DNA from: Streptomyces xanthophaeus
Lineage (GTDB): Bacteria > Actinomycetota > Actinomycetes > Streptomycetales > Streptomycetaceae
DNA: 64,000 bases
Direction: 5' to 3'
NCBI RefSeq assembly: GCF_000725805.1
Contig: NZ_JOFT01000040.1
Location: forward strand, 1 to 64,000
Shown: one piece after another, positions 34,514 to 42,857 of the stretch
Position numbering within the stretch: position 1 is the first letter of the stretch
Layout of the letters: the number at the start of each line of letters is the position of its first letter
The notes under the pieces: model-generated
The model's input: the letters and a program-made list of their open reading frames with translations, nothing else
Told to the model about the DNA's origin: nothing
Databases searched by the model: none
Position numbers and translations under genes: made by a program

Positions 34514-34966
34514 ATGCTGGGAGGCGTGACGACACTCGAGGACCTCGCCAGGCTGCGCCGCGCGCGGGACACGATGGACCGCGACTACGCGAGCCCGTTG
34601 GACGTGCCGGCGCTGGCCGCCGTCGCCCTCATGTCGGCCGGGCACTTCTCGCGCAGCTTCCGCGCCGCCTACGGCGAGACCCCGTACAGCTACCTGATGA
34701 CCCGCCGCGTCGAGCGGGCCAAGGCGCTGCTGCGGCGGGGCGACCTCAGTGTGACGGAGGTCTGCTTCGAGGTGGGCTGTACCTCGCTGGGGTCCTTCAG
34801 CTCCCGCTTCACCGAGCTGGTCGGCGAGACCCCGAGCGCGTACCGGGCCCGGCGGCACGAGGAGGGCGCCGCGATCCCGGCGTGCGTGGCCAAGGTCTTC
34901 ACGCGCCCGCGCAGGAACGGCGAAGCGGTCAGGATCGGAGAAGCGGGATCCGACGCCGCCTCGTAA
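34514..34966 (+). CDS. AraC family transcriptional regulator (DNA-binding domain only)
   Basis: This ~150-aa protein consists of an AraC double helix-turn-helix: PLDVPALAAVALMSAGHFSRSFRAAYGETPYSYLMTRRVERAKALLR and SVTEVCFEVGCTSLGSFSSRFTELVGETPSAYR, plus a basic C-terminal tail. There is no ligand domain. The start is unclear: ATG 34514 lacks a ribosome site and GTG 34526 has GGGAGG too close. A VOC-fold gene follows after 10 nt, so the pair probably acts together. Confidence 0.82.
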   Translation: MLGGVTTLEDLARLRRARDTMDRDYASPLDVPALAAVALMSAGHFSRSFRAAYGETPYSYLMTRRVERAKALLRRGDLSVTEVCFEVGCTSLGSFSSRFTELVGETPSAYRARRHEEGAAIPACVAKVFTRPRRNGEAVRIGEAGSDAAS

Positions 34967-34976
34967 CGTCGGGGGC

Positions 34977-35393
34977 ATGGACATCAACCTCTCGCAGTGC
35001 TTCATCGCCGTCGACGACCACGACAAGGCGCTCGCCTTCTACCGCGACGTGCTCGGCCTCGAAGTGCGCAACGACGTCGGCTTCGAAGGGATGCGCTGGG
35101 TGACCGTCGGGTCCCCTTCGCAGCCGGACGTGGAGATCGTCCTGGAGCCCCCGCTCGCCGACCCCAACGCCTCGCCCGCCGACCGGCAGGCGATGGCGGA
35201 ACTGCTGGCCAAGGGCATGCTGCGCGGTGTCATCTTCACCACCGACGACGTAGACGCCACCTTCGAGCGGATCCGGGCGGCCGGCGGCGAGGTCCTCCAG
35301 GAGCCGGTCGACCAGCCCTACGGCGTCCGCGACTGCGCCTTCCGCGACCCCGCCGGCAACATGCTCCGCTTCAACCAGCCCCGCACCCGCTGA
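34977..35393 (+). CDS. VOC superfamily (glyoxalase/bleomycin resistance-like) protein
   Basis: This 138-aa metal-dependent-fold protein has two beta-alpha-beta-beta-beta modules: FIAVDDHDKALAFYRDVLGLEVRND and GVIFTTDDVDATFERIRAAGGEVLQEPVDQPYGVRDCAFRDPAGNMLRFNQP. The C-terminal half resembles the metal-binding GNML motif. The substrate is unknown. It directly follows the AraC gene; a TAACGT overlapping that stop codon lies 7 nt before the ATG and could give a second leaderless transcript. Confidence 0.85.
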   Translation: MDINLSQCFIAVDDHDKALAFYRDVLGLEVRNDVGFEGMRWVTVGSPSQPDVEIVLEPPLADPNASPADRQAMAELLAKGMLRGVIFTTDDVDATFERIRAAGGEVLQEPVDQPYGVRDCAFRDPAGNMLRFNQPRTR

Positions 35394-35494
35394 CCGGCCC
35401 GGCCCCGCCCGCGGCGCCGCCGGAGGTCCGCCGACCCGCGGGCGCCTGAAGAAACCGTTCGGCAGCGGCGCCCACCGGCTCCTACGATCACCGG

Positions 35495-36538
35495 ATGACC
35501 GACCCCCGCCACCCCGCCAAGCCCCGCCCCGGAGACCGGATCGCGGTCCTGTCCCCCTCGTCCGGTCTGCCCGGGCTCTTCCCCCTGCCCTACGAGCTGG
35601 GGCTGCGCAGGCTCCGGGACGAGTTCGGGCTGACGGTCGTGGAGTACCCGACGACCCGGAAGATGGGCGCGACGCCCGAGGAGCGCGCCGCCGACATCCA
35701 CGCGGCCTTCGCCGACCCGGAGATCAAGGCGGTCGTCGCCAGCATCGGCGGCGACGACCAGATCACCGTCCTGCCCCACCTCGACCGCGAGCTGCTCCGG
35801 GCCTGCCCCAAGCCGTTCTTCGGCTACAGCGACAACACCCCCCTCCTGCTGTTCCTGCGGGACCTCGGCATCGTCGGCTACCACGGCGGCTCGGTCATGG
35901 TCCAGCTCGGACGCCCGGGCGCGATGCACCCGGCGACCGCGGACTCCCTGCGGGCGGCCTTGTTCACCCCGGGCCCGTACGAACTGCTGCCGTCGAGCAC
36001 CTACGGGGACGTGGACGGCCCCTGGGACGATCCGCGGACCTTCGACGCCGAACCGGGGGCGGAGCCCTGCGCGGGCTGGTCCTGGCACCAGGGCGACAAG
36101 GTGGTCGAAGGGATCGGCTGGGGCGGGAACCTGGAGATCCTCTCCTGGCTGCTGATGGCCGACCGGGCCGTGCAGCCGGCCGGTTCGTACGCGGGCAACG
36201 TGCTGTTCCTGGAGACCTCGGAGGAGATGCCCCGCGCCGAGGAGGTCTACCGGATCCTGCGGAACATGGGCGAGCGCGGACTGCTGCGGCAGTTCCCGGC
36301 GCTGCTGATGGGCAGGGCGAAGAGCTGGTCCTTCGACAACCGCTTCGACGCCGCGCAGAAGGCGCGCTACCGCGAGCAGCAGCGGGAGGCCGTCCTGCGG
36401 GCCCTGGGCGAGTACGCCCCCGCCACGATGGCCGTGTTCGACGTCGAACTCGGCCACACCGACCCGCAGTACGTGATCCCCGTCGGGGGCCGCATCCGGG
36501 TGGACGGCCCGGCCCGCCGGATCTTCGTCACCTACTGA
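35495..36538 (+). CDS. S66 family peptidase (LD-carboxypeptidase / MccF-like)
   Basis: This 347-aa protein is of the muramoyltetrapeptide carboxypeptidase family. Nucleophile Ser is in PFFGYSDNTPLL, Glu in VLFLETSEEMP and His in VELGHTDPQYV. IKAVVASIGGDDQITVLPHLD is the usual N-terminal domain core. It either recycles cell-wall peptides or, like MccF, cleaves peptide-nucleotide antibiotics; the sequence does not decide. TACGAT ends 6 nt before the ATG, so the mRNA may be leaderless. Confidence 0.88.
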   Translation: MTDPRHPAKPRPGDRIAVLSPSSGLPGLFPLPYELGLRRLRDEFGLTVVEYPTTRKMGATPEERAADIHAAFADPEIKAVVASIGGDDQITVLPHLDRELLRACPKPFFGYSDNTPLLLFLRDLGIVGYHGGSVMVQLGRPGAMHPATADSLRAALFTPGPYELLPSSTYGDVDGPWDDPRTFDAEPGAEPCAGWSWHQGDKVVEGIGWGGNLEILSWLLMADRAVQPAGSYAGNVLFLETSEEMPRAEEVYRILRNMGERGLLRQFPALLMGRAKSWSFDNRFDAAQKARYREQQREAVLRALGEYAPATMAVFDVELGHTDPQYVIPVGGRIRVDGPARRIFVTY

Positions 36539-36645
36539 CCGGGCGGGCGTCCTCGCAGCGCCCGCCGAGGGCCCCCACCTGCGGCGCCCCGTCCGGCGGA
36601 CCGCACAATCATGGCTTCGGCACCATCCACGGGGGGACACAGGAC

Positions 36646-37407
36646 ATGAACAGGCGTACGGCGACGGCCGCGCTCATCGGTGCGGCGCTGCTCGCGTGCA
36701 CCACCGCGTGCGGGGGCGGCTCGGGCACCGCGGAGAAGGCCGCGCCCTCCGCGAGCGGCAGCGCGGGCAGCAGCGCCGCCGGCAGCCCGAGCGCGGCCGC
36801 GAGCCCGTCCGGCGCTCCGGGGCCCACCCTGGAGCAGCTCAAGACCTACGCACTGGCCCCGGGCGACCGGGCGGGGCGGTACGAGGCCGAGGAGCCGTTG
36901 CTCGACGAGCCGATGAGCGACATGTACGAGGCCGACCGGGAGGCGTGCACGCCGCTCAGCACCCTCTCCTCGGCGGGCCACACGGCGCAGGCGTACGTCA
37001 AGGCGCAGGTGCCGGGCGAGTGGCAGGCCGTGGACACGGAGATTCTGCTGCGCTCCTACGCGGGCGACGGCGCGGCCGGGGCGATGAAGGCCCTGGCCGA
37101 GGCGGGCAGGCAGTGCGCCGGCGGCTACACCGAGGACCGGGCCCTGGTGGAGGCGAAGGTGCTCAAGGTGGAGCCGGTGAAGGCTCCCGCGCTCGGCGAC
37201 GAGGCGCAGGCCTACCGGATCGTCGTGCAGGACGTGAAGGACAAGGAGATCTCGCTGTACAAGTACCTCACGGTGATCCGCTCCGGGTCGGTGACGGTCT
37301 CCTTCCGCTCGGACGTCATCGACACCAAGGACTTCGGCGGGGTGCCGGCCGAGGTGGTCACGGCCCAGTGGGAGAAGTTCGCGAAGGCGTCCGGCACGGC
37401 GGCGTAG
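36646..37407 (+). CDS. Hypothetical secreted lipoprotein
   Basis: I do not recognise a domain. The 253-aa protein has a lipoprotein signal (MNRRTATAALIGAALLACTTACGGG), a low-complexity Ser/Ala/Gly/Pro linker to about residue 60, and a folded domain with several Lys/Glu-rich strands (VKVLKVEPVKAPALGDEAQAYRIVVQDVKDKEISLYKYLTVIRSGSVTVSF). It resembles the sensor-type lipoproteins common in streptomycetes. A GGGGGGACACAGGAC ribosome region precedes the ATG. Confidence 0.75.
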   Translation: MNRRTATAALIGAALLACTTACGGGSGTAEKAAPSASGSAGSSAAGSPSAAASPSGAPGPTLEQLKTYALAPGDRAGRYEAEEPLLDEPMSDMYEADREACTPLSTLSSAGHTAQAYVKAQVPGEWQAVDTEILLRSYAGDGAAGAMKALAEAGRQCAGGYTEDRALVEAKVLKVEPVKAPALGDEAQAYRIVVQDVKDKEISLYKYLTVIRSGSVTVSFRSDVIDTKDFGGVPAEVVTAQWEKFAKASGTAA

Positions 37408-37456
37408 CGGCCGGAGACCGATCCGCCCGGTCCGCCCGGCCCGCGCACCGGAGTGA

Positions 37457-37498
37457 CAACCCATGGTTGACAGCCAAACGACTGTCAACCTAGGGTTG
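37457..37498 (+). promoter_or_regulatory. 42-bp dyad with an embedded promoter before the Clp-N/HTH gene
   Basis: Arms CAACCCATGGTTGACAG (37457-37473) and CTGTCAACCTAGGGTTG (37482-37498) match at 15 of 17 positions around an 8-nt spacer. Within it lie TTGACA (37467-37472) and TAGGGT (37491-37496), 18 nt apart. The -10 ends 7 nt before ATG 37504, so a leaderless mRNA is predicted. Confidence 0.8.
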
Positions 37499-37503
37499 CA
37501 CCC

Positions 37504-38265
37504 ATGACGAACCCTTCCGTGGAACCCGTTCGCATGACCAACCCGGTGCGCCTCGACGACCTCATCGAGGCCATCAAGAAGGCCCACACCGACAGCCTTG
37601 AGCAGCTCAGCGGCGCCGTCGTCGTCGCGGAGTCCCTCGGTGACGTGGCCGACCACCTCATCGGCCACTTCGTCGACCAGGCCCGCCGCTCCGGCGCCTC
37701 CTGGACCGACATCGGCCGCAGCATGGGCGTCACCCGCCAGGCCGCCCAGAAGCGCTTCGTCCCCAAGGCCGACAAAGAGGGCGACCCCGGCCTCGACCCG
37801 AACCAGGGCTTCGGCCGCTTCACCCCCCGCGCCCGCAACGTGGTCGTGACCTCGCAGAACGAGGCCCGCGCGGCCGGGAACACCGAGATCCGCACCGAGC
37901 ACCTGGTCCTGGGCCTGCTGGCCGAGACCGAGGGCCTCGCGGTCCTCGCCCTCACCGCCCAGGGGGTGCGGCCGGACGACGTGCGCGCCGCCGCGGCCGC
38001 CGCCCTGCCCCCGGCCGAGGGAGAGGTCCCCGACCTGGTGCCCTTCGACGCCTCCGCCAAGAAGGTCCTGGAGCTCACCTTCCGCGAGGCCCTGCGGCTG
38101 GGCCACGGCTACGTCGGCACCGAGCACCTCCTGCTCGCCCTGCTGGAGCTGGAGAACGGCTCGGGCGTGCTCAGCGGCCTGGGCGTGGACAAGGCGGCCG
38201 TCGAGTCCACCGTCAGCGACGCCTTGGCAGCCGTACTCGGTTCCACGGACGCTGAGCCGCAGTAG
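37504..38265 (+). CDS. Clp N-terminal-domain protein with helix-turn-helix
   Basis: This 253-aa protein joins an N-terminal helix-turn-helix (SGASWTDIGRSMGVTRQAAQKRF, about residues 63-86) to two Clp N repeats (FTPRARNVVVTSQNEARAAGNTEIRTEHLVLGLLAE; FREALRLGHGYVGTEHLLLALLELENGSGV). It has no ATPase domain, so it is not a ClpA/ClpC chaperone. A plausible role is a transcription factor or ClpP-system adaptor that controls its own gene through the dyad just upstream; this is inference. A second in-frame ATG at 37534 is possible. Its last 53 bp overlap the convergent AI-2E transporter gene. Confidence 0.82.
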   Translation: MTNPSVEPVRMTNPVRLDDLIEAIKKAHTDSLEQLSGAVVVAESLGDVADHLIGHFVDQARRSGASWTDIGRSMGVTRQAAQKRFVPKADKEGDPGLDPNQGFGRFTPRARNVVVTSQNEARAAGNTEIRTEHLVLGLLAETEGLAVLALTAQGVRPDDVRAAAAAALPPAEGEVPDLVPFDASAKKVLELTFREALRLGHGYVGTEHLLLALLELENGSGVLSGLGVDKAAVESTVSDALAAVLGSTDAEPQ

Positions 38266-39433
38266 AGGCGTCCGCGCCCTCCGTCAGGGCGTACCGCTTC
38301 ACGTACGCGCCGAGGAAGGCCTGCAGCGTGGCGACGGCCGGGATCGCGATCAGCGCCCCGACCGCGCCGAGCAGGGCGGTGCCCGCGATGACCGATCCGA
38401 AGGCCACCGCGGGATGGATGTCCACGGTCTTCGAGGTCAGCTTGGGCTGCAGGACGTAGTTCTCGAACTGCTGGTAGACCACCACGAAGCCGAGCACGTA
38501 CAGCGCATACCAGGGATTGACCGTGAAGGCGATCAGCATCGGCAGCGCACCCGCGAGATAGGTGCCGATGGTGGGGATGAACTGGGAGACCAGGCCCACC
38601 CACACCGCGAGCGCGGGTGCGTACGGCACGCCGAGGACCGCCAGCAGGATGTAGTGCGCGATCCCGGAGATCAGGGCCATCAGCCCGCGCGAGTAGAGGT
38701 AGCCGCCCGTCTTGGTGACGGCGATCTCCCAGGCCCGCAGCACCTCGGCCTGCTTCGCCGGCGGCAGCACGGAGCACAGCGCCCGGCGCAGCCGCGGCCC
38801 GTCGGCGGCGAAGTAGAAGGAGAACAGCCCGATCGTCAGCAGCTTGAACAGCCCGCCGAGGACGGTGGCGGACACGTCGAGCACGCCCGTCGCACCGTTC
38901 TGCACGTACTTCTGCAGCCAGTCGGAGTGCAGCAGGCTGTCCTGGATCTCCAGCCGGGACAGCTCGGTGCGGAAGGTCGCGTTGATCGAGTTGATCACCG
39001 AGTCGAGGTAGCGCGGGAAGCCCTCCACCATGTCGATGATCTGTCCGGCGAGCATCGAGCCCAGCAGGGTGAGGAATCCGGCCGCGAAGACGAACACCCC
39101 GAGGAACACCAGGAAGGTCGCGAGCCCGCGGCGCATGCCCCGGGCCGCCATCCTGGCCACCGCGGGCTCGATCGCCAGCGCGAGGAAGAACGCGATCAGG
39201 ATGTTGACCAGCAGTCCGATCAGCTGGTGGAAGGCCCAGCTGCCGAGCTGGAAACAGGCGACGAGGGCCAGTACGAGGACCACGGCCTTCGGCAGCCAGC
39301 GCGGCATCCGCGCCCCGTTCGCCGCCTCGGCGCCCCCGGCGGGCGGGCTCCCGGAGCGGTCCGGTTCGGCCGGCCAGGGCGGCGTCGCCTGGGCGTCTTC
39401 GGTCCGGTCGGTCGTCTCTTCAGTGGCTGCCAC
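38213..39433 (-). CDS. AI-2E family transporter
   Basis: This 406-aa membrane protein has about eight helices. The N-terminal ~40 residues are acidic and disordered; the rest matches the AI-2E/TqsA family (LLVNILIAFFLALAIEPAVARM, YFAADGPRLRRAL, GVPYAPALAVWVGLVSQFIPTIGTYLAGALPMLIAF). Members are proposed to move signals or ions, and the substrate here is unknown. The start is GTG. Its 3' end overlaps the 3' end of the Clp-N gene by 53 bp on the other strand. Confidence 0.88.
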   Translation of the reverse strand: MAATEETTDRTEDAQATPPWPAEPDRSGSPPAGGAEAANGARMPRWLPKAVVLVLALVACFQLGSWAFHQLIGLLVNILIAFFLALAIEPAVARMAARGMRRGLATFLVFLGVFVFAAGFLTLLGSMLAGQIIDMVEGFPRYLDSVINSINATFRTELSRLEIQDSLLHSDWLQKYVQNGATGVLDVSATVLGGLFKLLTIGLFSFYFAADGPRLRRALCSVLPPAKQAEVLRAWEIAVTKTGGYLYSRGLMALISGIAHYILLAVLGVPYAPALAVWVGLVSQFIPTIGTYLAGALPMLIAFTVNPWYALYVLGFVVVYQQFENYVLQPKLTSKTVDIHPAVAFGSVIAGTALLGAVGALIAIPAVATLQAFLGAYVKRYALTEGADASTAAQRPWNRVRLPRRR

Positions 39434-39500
39434 GCGGCCAAGTCTGGCTCACCGACGGACCTGCCGACGAAGCCGCCTCCGGCACGGGGGGCCGCCGGGG

Positions 39501-39527
39501 CCCCCGCGCACCGCCGCTGCGCGGGGG
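39501..39527 (-). terminator. 10-bp hairpin after the DUF3046 gene
   Basis: CCCCCGCGCA (39501-39510) pairs with TGCGCGGGGG (39518-39527) over a 7-nt loop, 1-2 nt after the stop codon of the DUF3046 gene. Confidence 0.65.
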
Positions 39528-39528
39528 G

Positions 39529-39723
39529 TCAGCGCAGCGGAGCCGGCACGTCCATCGCCGAACACACCGCACGCCAGACGTCCTTGGCCTCCCAGCCCGC
39601 GTCCAGGGCCTGGTGGACGGTGCGCCCGCCGAGCTCCGTCATGACGTGGTCCCGCGCGAAGGAGTCCGCGTAGCCCGCACCGAAGTGCTCGGCCATCCGT
39701 TCCCAGAAATTCGTCAACCGCAT
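39529..39723 (-). CDS. DUF3046 family small protein
   Basis: This 64-aa protein (MRLTNFWERMAEHFG...ELGGRTVHQALDAGWEAKDVWRAVCSAMDVP) matches DUF3046, a family confined to actinobacteria and usually found near recA-recX. There is no known function. The ATG begins the conserved MRLTxFWERM motif. A hairpin follows right after the stop codon. Confidence 0.85.
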   Translation of the reverse strand: MRLTNFWERMAEHFGAGYADSFARDHVMTELGGRTVHQALDAGWEAKDVWRAVCSAMDVPAPLR

Positions 39724-39804
39724 GCCTCCAGTATCCCGCCCCGGAGAGTGCACCCGCCCCGTTCCGCCTCCGGCGGCGCACCACGGCGTCCTACGGTTTC
39801 TCGC

Positions 39805-40842
39805 ATGCCTGGAGACGAAGCTCCCCCGCAGACCCCACCGGCACCACTCGCACCACTCGCGCCACCGGCTCCGCCCGCGCCGCCCGCACCGCCCGCATCG
39901 CCCTCGCCGCCCGCGCCGCTGGCCCGCGCGGAACAGTTCATCTGGCTCACGGCCCGCGTGCTGGAGCAGCGCCGGTTCGCCTTCCACTTCCTCGACGGGG
40001 ACGCCGACGCGGTGGACACCGCCCTCGGCTCGTACCTCAACGAGGACGGCGGCTACGGACACGCGCTCGACCCGGACCTGCGCGGCCCGCTCAGCCAGCC
40101 CCTGCACACCGCGCACGCGCTGCGCGTACTGGACGCCCTGGGCCGCTGCACCGGCCAGCGCATCGAGCGGCTCTGCCGGCACCTGACCCGGGTCTCCACC
40201 CCGGACGGCGCGCTCCCGGTGCTCTTCCCGGCCCCGCGCGGCTACCCCTCGGCCCCGTACCACCCGGTCCACGACGACCCTCCGGGCGAGCTGCTGACCA
40301 CCGGCCCGGTCGTCGGGCTGCTGCACCGCAACCGGGTCTGGCACGCCTGGCTCTTCCGGGCCACGGACTTCTGCTGGGAGCGCGTCGAAACGCTGCGCCA
40401 CTCCCATCCGTACGAGGTCCAGAGCGCGGTGGCCTTCCTCGACGGCGCCCCCGACCGGTCCCGTGCGGCGGCGGCCGCGGACCGGCTGGGACGCCTGGTG
40501 CGCGAGCGGCAGCTCGTGCTGCTGGACCCCGCGCAGCGGGACTCCGCTGCGCCCCACCCCGGCTACGCACCCGGCGAGCACCTGTTCCCCCACGACTTCG
40601 CGCGGCGGCCGCAATCGCTGGCCCGCAGCTGGTTCACCGACGAGGAGCTGGAGCGTTCGCTCGACTGCCTCTCCGCCCAGCAGGAGCCGGACGGCGGCTG
40701 GCCGGTGCAGCGCCGTGCCTGGGCTCCCGGCAGCTTCCTGGAGCGGCGGCCCATCGCCACCGTGGAGGCCCTGCTGACCCTGCGGGCCTACGGGCGGCTG
40801 CCCGGCCAGATCAGCCCGCCAGGGCCCGCACGCCCGCGGTGA
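39805..40842 (+). CDS. Hypothetical alpha-toroid (prenyltransferase/squalene-oxidase-repeat-like) protein
   Basis: This 345-aa protein starts with about 40 residues of Pro/Ala repeats (PAPPAPPAPPASP type) and continues with helical repeats carrying DGGYGHALDPDL, LHTAHALRVLDALGR and QEPDGGWPVQRRAWAPGSF...TVEALLTLRAYG. These QxxDGGW-like motifs occur in prenyltransferase/squalene cyclase toroids. Catalytic DxDD or zinc motifs are not apparent, so enzymatic function is open. TACGGT ends 7 nt before the ATG. Its 3' end overlaps azlD on the other strand by 32 bp. Confidence 0.78.
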   Translation: MPGDEAPPQTPPAPLAPLAPPAPPAPPAPPASPSPPAPLARAEQFIWLTARVLEQRRFAFHFLDGDADAVDTALGSYLNEDGGYGHALDPDLRGPLSQPLHTAHALRVLDALGRCTGQRIERLCRHLTRVSTPDGALPVLFPAPRGYPSAPYHPVHDDPPGELLTTGPVVGLLHRNRVWHAWLFRATDFCWERVETLRHSHPYEVQSAVAFLDGAPDRSRAAAAADRLGRLVRERQLVLLDPAQRDSAAPHPGYAPGEHLFPHDFARRPQSLARSWFTDEELERSLDCLSAQQEPDGGWPVQRRAWAPGSFLERRPIATVEALLTLRAYGRLPGQISPPGPARPR

Positions 40843-41119
40843 CCAGCACGGCCGCGGCCACGACCACCAGGAACGGGGCGCGCAGCAGCAGGGCGAGCCC
40901 GGCGGCGGCCAGCCCGGCGGCGCGGGCGTCCAGCACGAGGTCCTGCCCGGTGCTGAAGGTCTGCTGCGCGGTGAGCGCGGCGAGCAGGGCGACGGGCAGC
41001 AGCGCGGCGAGCCTGCGCACCGTCGGCCGCTCCAGGACCCCGGCGGGGACGAGCAGCCCGGCGAGCTTGACGGCGTAGCAGCCGACGACGGTGAGCCCGA
41101 TGGCGATCCAGACGTTCAC
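40811..41119 (-). CDS. azlD: AzlD-type branched-chain amino acid exporter subunit
   Basis: This 102-aa membrane protein with about four helices (VWIAIGLTVVGCYAVKLAGLLVP, LAALLPVALLAALTAQQTF, LVLDARAAGLAAAGLALLLRAPFLVVVAAAVLVTAGV) is the small partner of AzlC. The start is GTG at 41119, overlapping the azlC stop as GTGA, so the two are translationally coupled. Its end overlaps the convergent toroid-like gene. Confidence 0.88.
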   Translation of the reverse strand: MNVWIAIGLTVVGCYAVKLAGLLVPAGVLERPTVRRLAALLPVALLAALTAQQTFSTGQDLVLDARAAGLAAAGLALLLRAPFLVVVAAAVLVTAGVRALAG

Positions 41120-41817
41120 GAGCGGCGTCCCTTCATCCACAGCACGGCGGGCGCGGCCAGCGCGGCGACCAGTACGGGCACCCCGGCGGGCAGCACGGGC
41201 AGCAGGCCCAGCCCCAGGACCAGCGCGAGCGCGGCGACGGCCCGCTCCGTGGAGGTCTTCAGCATGGGCGCGAGCAGGGCCAGGAACACGGCCGGCCCGG
41301 CGGCGTCCAGCCCCCACGCCCGGGTGTCCCCGATGGCCTCGGCCCCGAGGGCGCCCAGCAGCGTGGTGAGGTTCCACAGCACGTACAGGCTCAGCCCGGT
41401 CACGGCGAACCCGAGGCGGGCCGTCTTGCGGCCGGGCTGGGCCAGCGCCACGGCGGTGGTCTCGTCGATCACCCAGTGCGCGGCGAAGGGCCGTACGGCG
41501 CGGGGCAGGGCGAGCAGCTGGGACAGCCGCAGCCCGTAGAAGGCGTTGCGGGTCCCGAGGAAGAACGCCCCGGCGGCGGCGGTGAACGGGTTCCCGCCCG
41601 CGGCCAGCGCTCCTACCAGGGCGAACTGCGAGGCCCCGGTGAAGACGAGCAGGCTCAGCACGCAGGCCTGGAGGGTGCTGATCCCGGCCCCGGCCGCGGT
41701 CACCCCGAAGGCGAACCCGGACAGCCCGACGGCCACCCCGACCCCCAGCGCGTCCCGCACCACGGCGGCCCGCGGCCTCTCCTCGGCGACCCCCTCGGGG
41801 GTCTCCTGCGTCACCAT
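41116..41817 (-). CDS. azlC: AzlC-type branched-chain amino acid exporter subunit
   Basis: This 233-aa permease is the large subunit of the AzlCD exporter, which can move branched-chain amino acids out of the cell. Motifs are GLSGFAFGVTAAGAGIS, LVFTGASQFALVGALAAGG, GTRNAFYGLRLSQLL and HWVIDETTAVA. ATG 41817 is preferred since GGGAG lies 9 nt upstream; a GTG at 41832 is in frame. It follows the AraC-type regulator gene on the same strand. Confidence 0.9.
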   Translation of the reverse strand: MVTQETPEGVAEERPRAAVVRDALGVGVAVGLSGFAFGVTAAGAGISTLQACVLSLLVFTGASQFALVGALAAGGNPFTAAAGAFFLGTRNAFYGLRLSQLLALPRAVRPFAAHWVIDETTAVALAQPGRKTARLGFAVTGLSLYVLWNLTTLLGALGAEAIGDTRAWGLDAAGPAVFLALLAPMLKTSTERAVAALALVLGLGLLPVLPAGVPVLVAALAAPAVLWMKGRRS

Positions 41818-41837
41818 CCGTTGTTCTCCCACGCCCC

Positions 41838-41876
41838 GAACGTACGCAGGGCGGGGCGGCCGGGTCTTGTACGTTC
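41838..41876 (-). promoter_or_regulatory. Inverted repeat upstream of azlC
   Basis: GAACGTAC (41838-41845) and GTACGTTC (41869-41876) are exact inverted copies with centres 31 bp apart, about three helix turns. They lie 21-59 nt upstream of azlC and are a candidate operator for the adjacent AraC-type regulator. Confidence 0.5.
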
Positions 41877-41935
41877 TTGCACGCCGGAGCCCTCGCCGGC
41901 CCTCCCAGGGAGCCGGGCCGGACGCCGCAGCCCGG

Positions 41936-42778
41936 TCAGCCGGCCGCCCGCTCCCGCCGGTACGCGCCGGGCGGCACTCCCACGATCCGGGTGAAGTGCC
42001 GGTTCAGGTGAGGCTGGTCGGTGAAGCCGACGCCGACCGCGGCCTCCGCCGGAGGGGTACCCGCGTCCAGCAGCTGCCGGGCCCGCCGGACCCGGGCGTC
42101 GGTGAGCCAGGTGTGCGGGGGCATCCCGTACCGCTCCCGGAAGGCGCGCAGCAGCGCGAACGGGCCGGTGCCCAGTTCCGCCGCAAGCTGTTCCAGGGAC
42201 GGCGGGTCGGCCATCCGCTCCTCCAGCACGGCCCGGGCCCGTTCGGCGTCGGCGGCCCCGGCCGAGCCCACCGGCCGGGCGGGCAGCGGGGCAGCGTGCC
42301 GGCTGAGCATCCGGGCGACCACGCCCCGCAGCAGGGTGTCGGCGGCCAGCGCGTTCCCGGCCTCGGCGGCCCGGTGCACCTCGGTGATCACCCGCGCGGC
42401 CTGCGGATCGGTGACCAGCTCGGTGGTGAAACCGGGGGTCCCGCACAGGGTGCCGATCTCGGCGGCGACCTCGGTGATCAGCTCCCGCGAGGGGTAGAGC
42501 GTGGCGTACGCCCAGCCCTCGGGCACCCCGGCCCGGGCACTGTGCGGTACCTCGGGGTTGATCAGGACCACGCTGCCCGGTCCGGCGCGCAGGGTGCCGC
42601 CGGGCAGGCCGACCTCCTCTATCCCGCCGGTGACGGCCGCGAGGACGTACCCGTCGTGCGCGTGGCGCGGGAAGGTGTGGCGGACGTAGTGGGCGCGCAG
42701 CAGATCGAGGCCGGGCAGCTCCGCGTACCGCCAGTGCCGCGCCCATTCCCCGCTCCGGCTCCTGCCGTCCGCACCCAT
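41936..42778 (-). CDS. AraC family transcriptional regulator with cupin sensor domain
   Basis: This 280-aa regulator has an N-terminal AraC ligand-binding cupin (HYVRHTFPRHAHDGYVLAAVTGGIEEV, GSVVLINPEVPHSARAG) and a C-terminal double helix-turn-helix (SLEQLAAELGTGPFALLRAFRERYGMPPHTWLTDARVRRARQLL; AAVGVGFTDQPHLNRHFTRIVGVPPGAYR). Regulators of this type are often next to azlCD, which lies 118 nt downstream on the same strand, so export control is likely. It is divergent from lhr. Confidence 0.9.
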   Translation of the reverse strand: MGADGRSRSGEWARHWRYAELPGLDLLRAHYVRHTFPRHAHDGYVLAAVTGGIEEVGLPGGTLRAGPGSVVLINPEVPHSARAGVPEGWAYATLYPSRELITEVAAEIGTLCGTPGFTTELVTDPQAARVITEVHRAAEAGNALAADTLLRGVVARMLSRHAAPLPARPVGSAGAADAERARAVLEERMADPPSLEQLAAELGTGPFALLRAFRERYGMPPHTWLTDARVRRARQLLDAGTPPAEAAVGVGFTDQPHLNRHFTRIVGVPPGAYRRERAAG

Positions 42779-42828
42779 CCCCCCATTCTGCGCCCCGGCC
42801 GGAGCGGTGTCCGCCCAGGTCCGGCCCG

Positions 42829-42851
42829 TTGTCAGAGCCGGGGTGCACGAT
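42829..42851 (+). promoter_or_regulatory. PafBC-like leaderless promoter of lhr
   Basis: TTGTCAGAG (42829-42837), 8 nt, then CACGAT (42846-42851) resembles TTGTCRGTG-N8-TANNNT with one mismatch in each element. It ends 6 nt before ATG 42858, so transcription would begin at the start codon. Confidence 0.55.
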
Positions 42852-42857
42852 GGGGGC

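Noticed and set aside
39840..39930. Possible tandem-repeat or CRISPR-like array
   Set aside because: These are CCG/GCC-rich Pro-Ala codons in the N-terminus of the toroid-like protein; there are no spacers of constant length.
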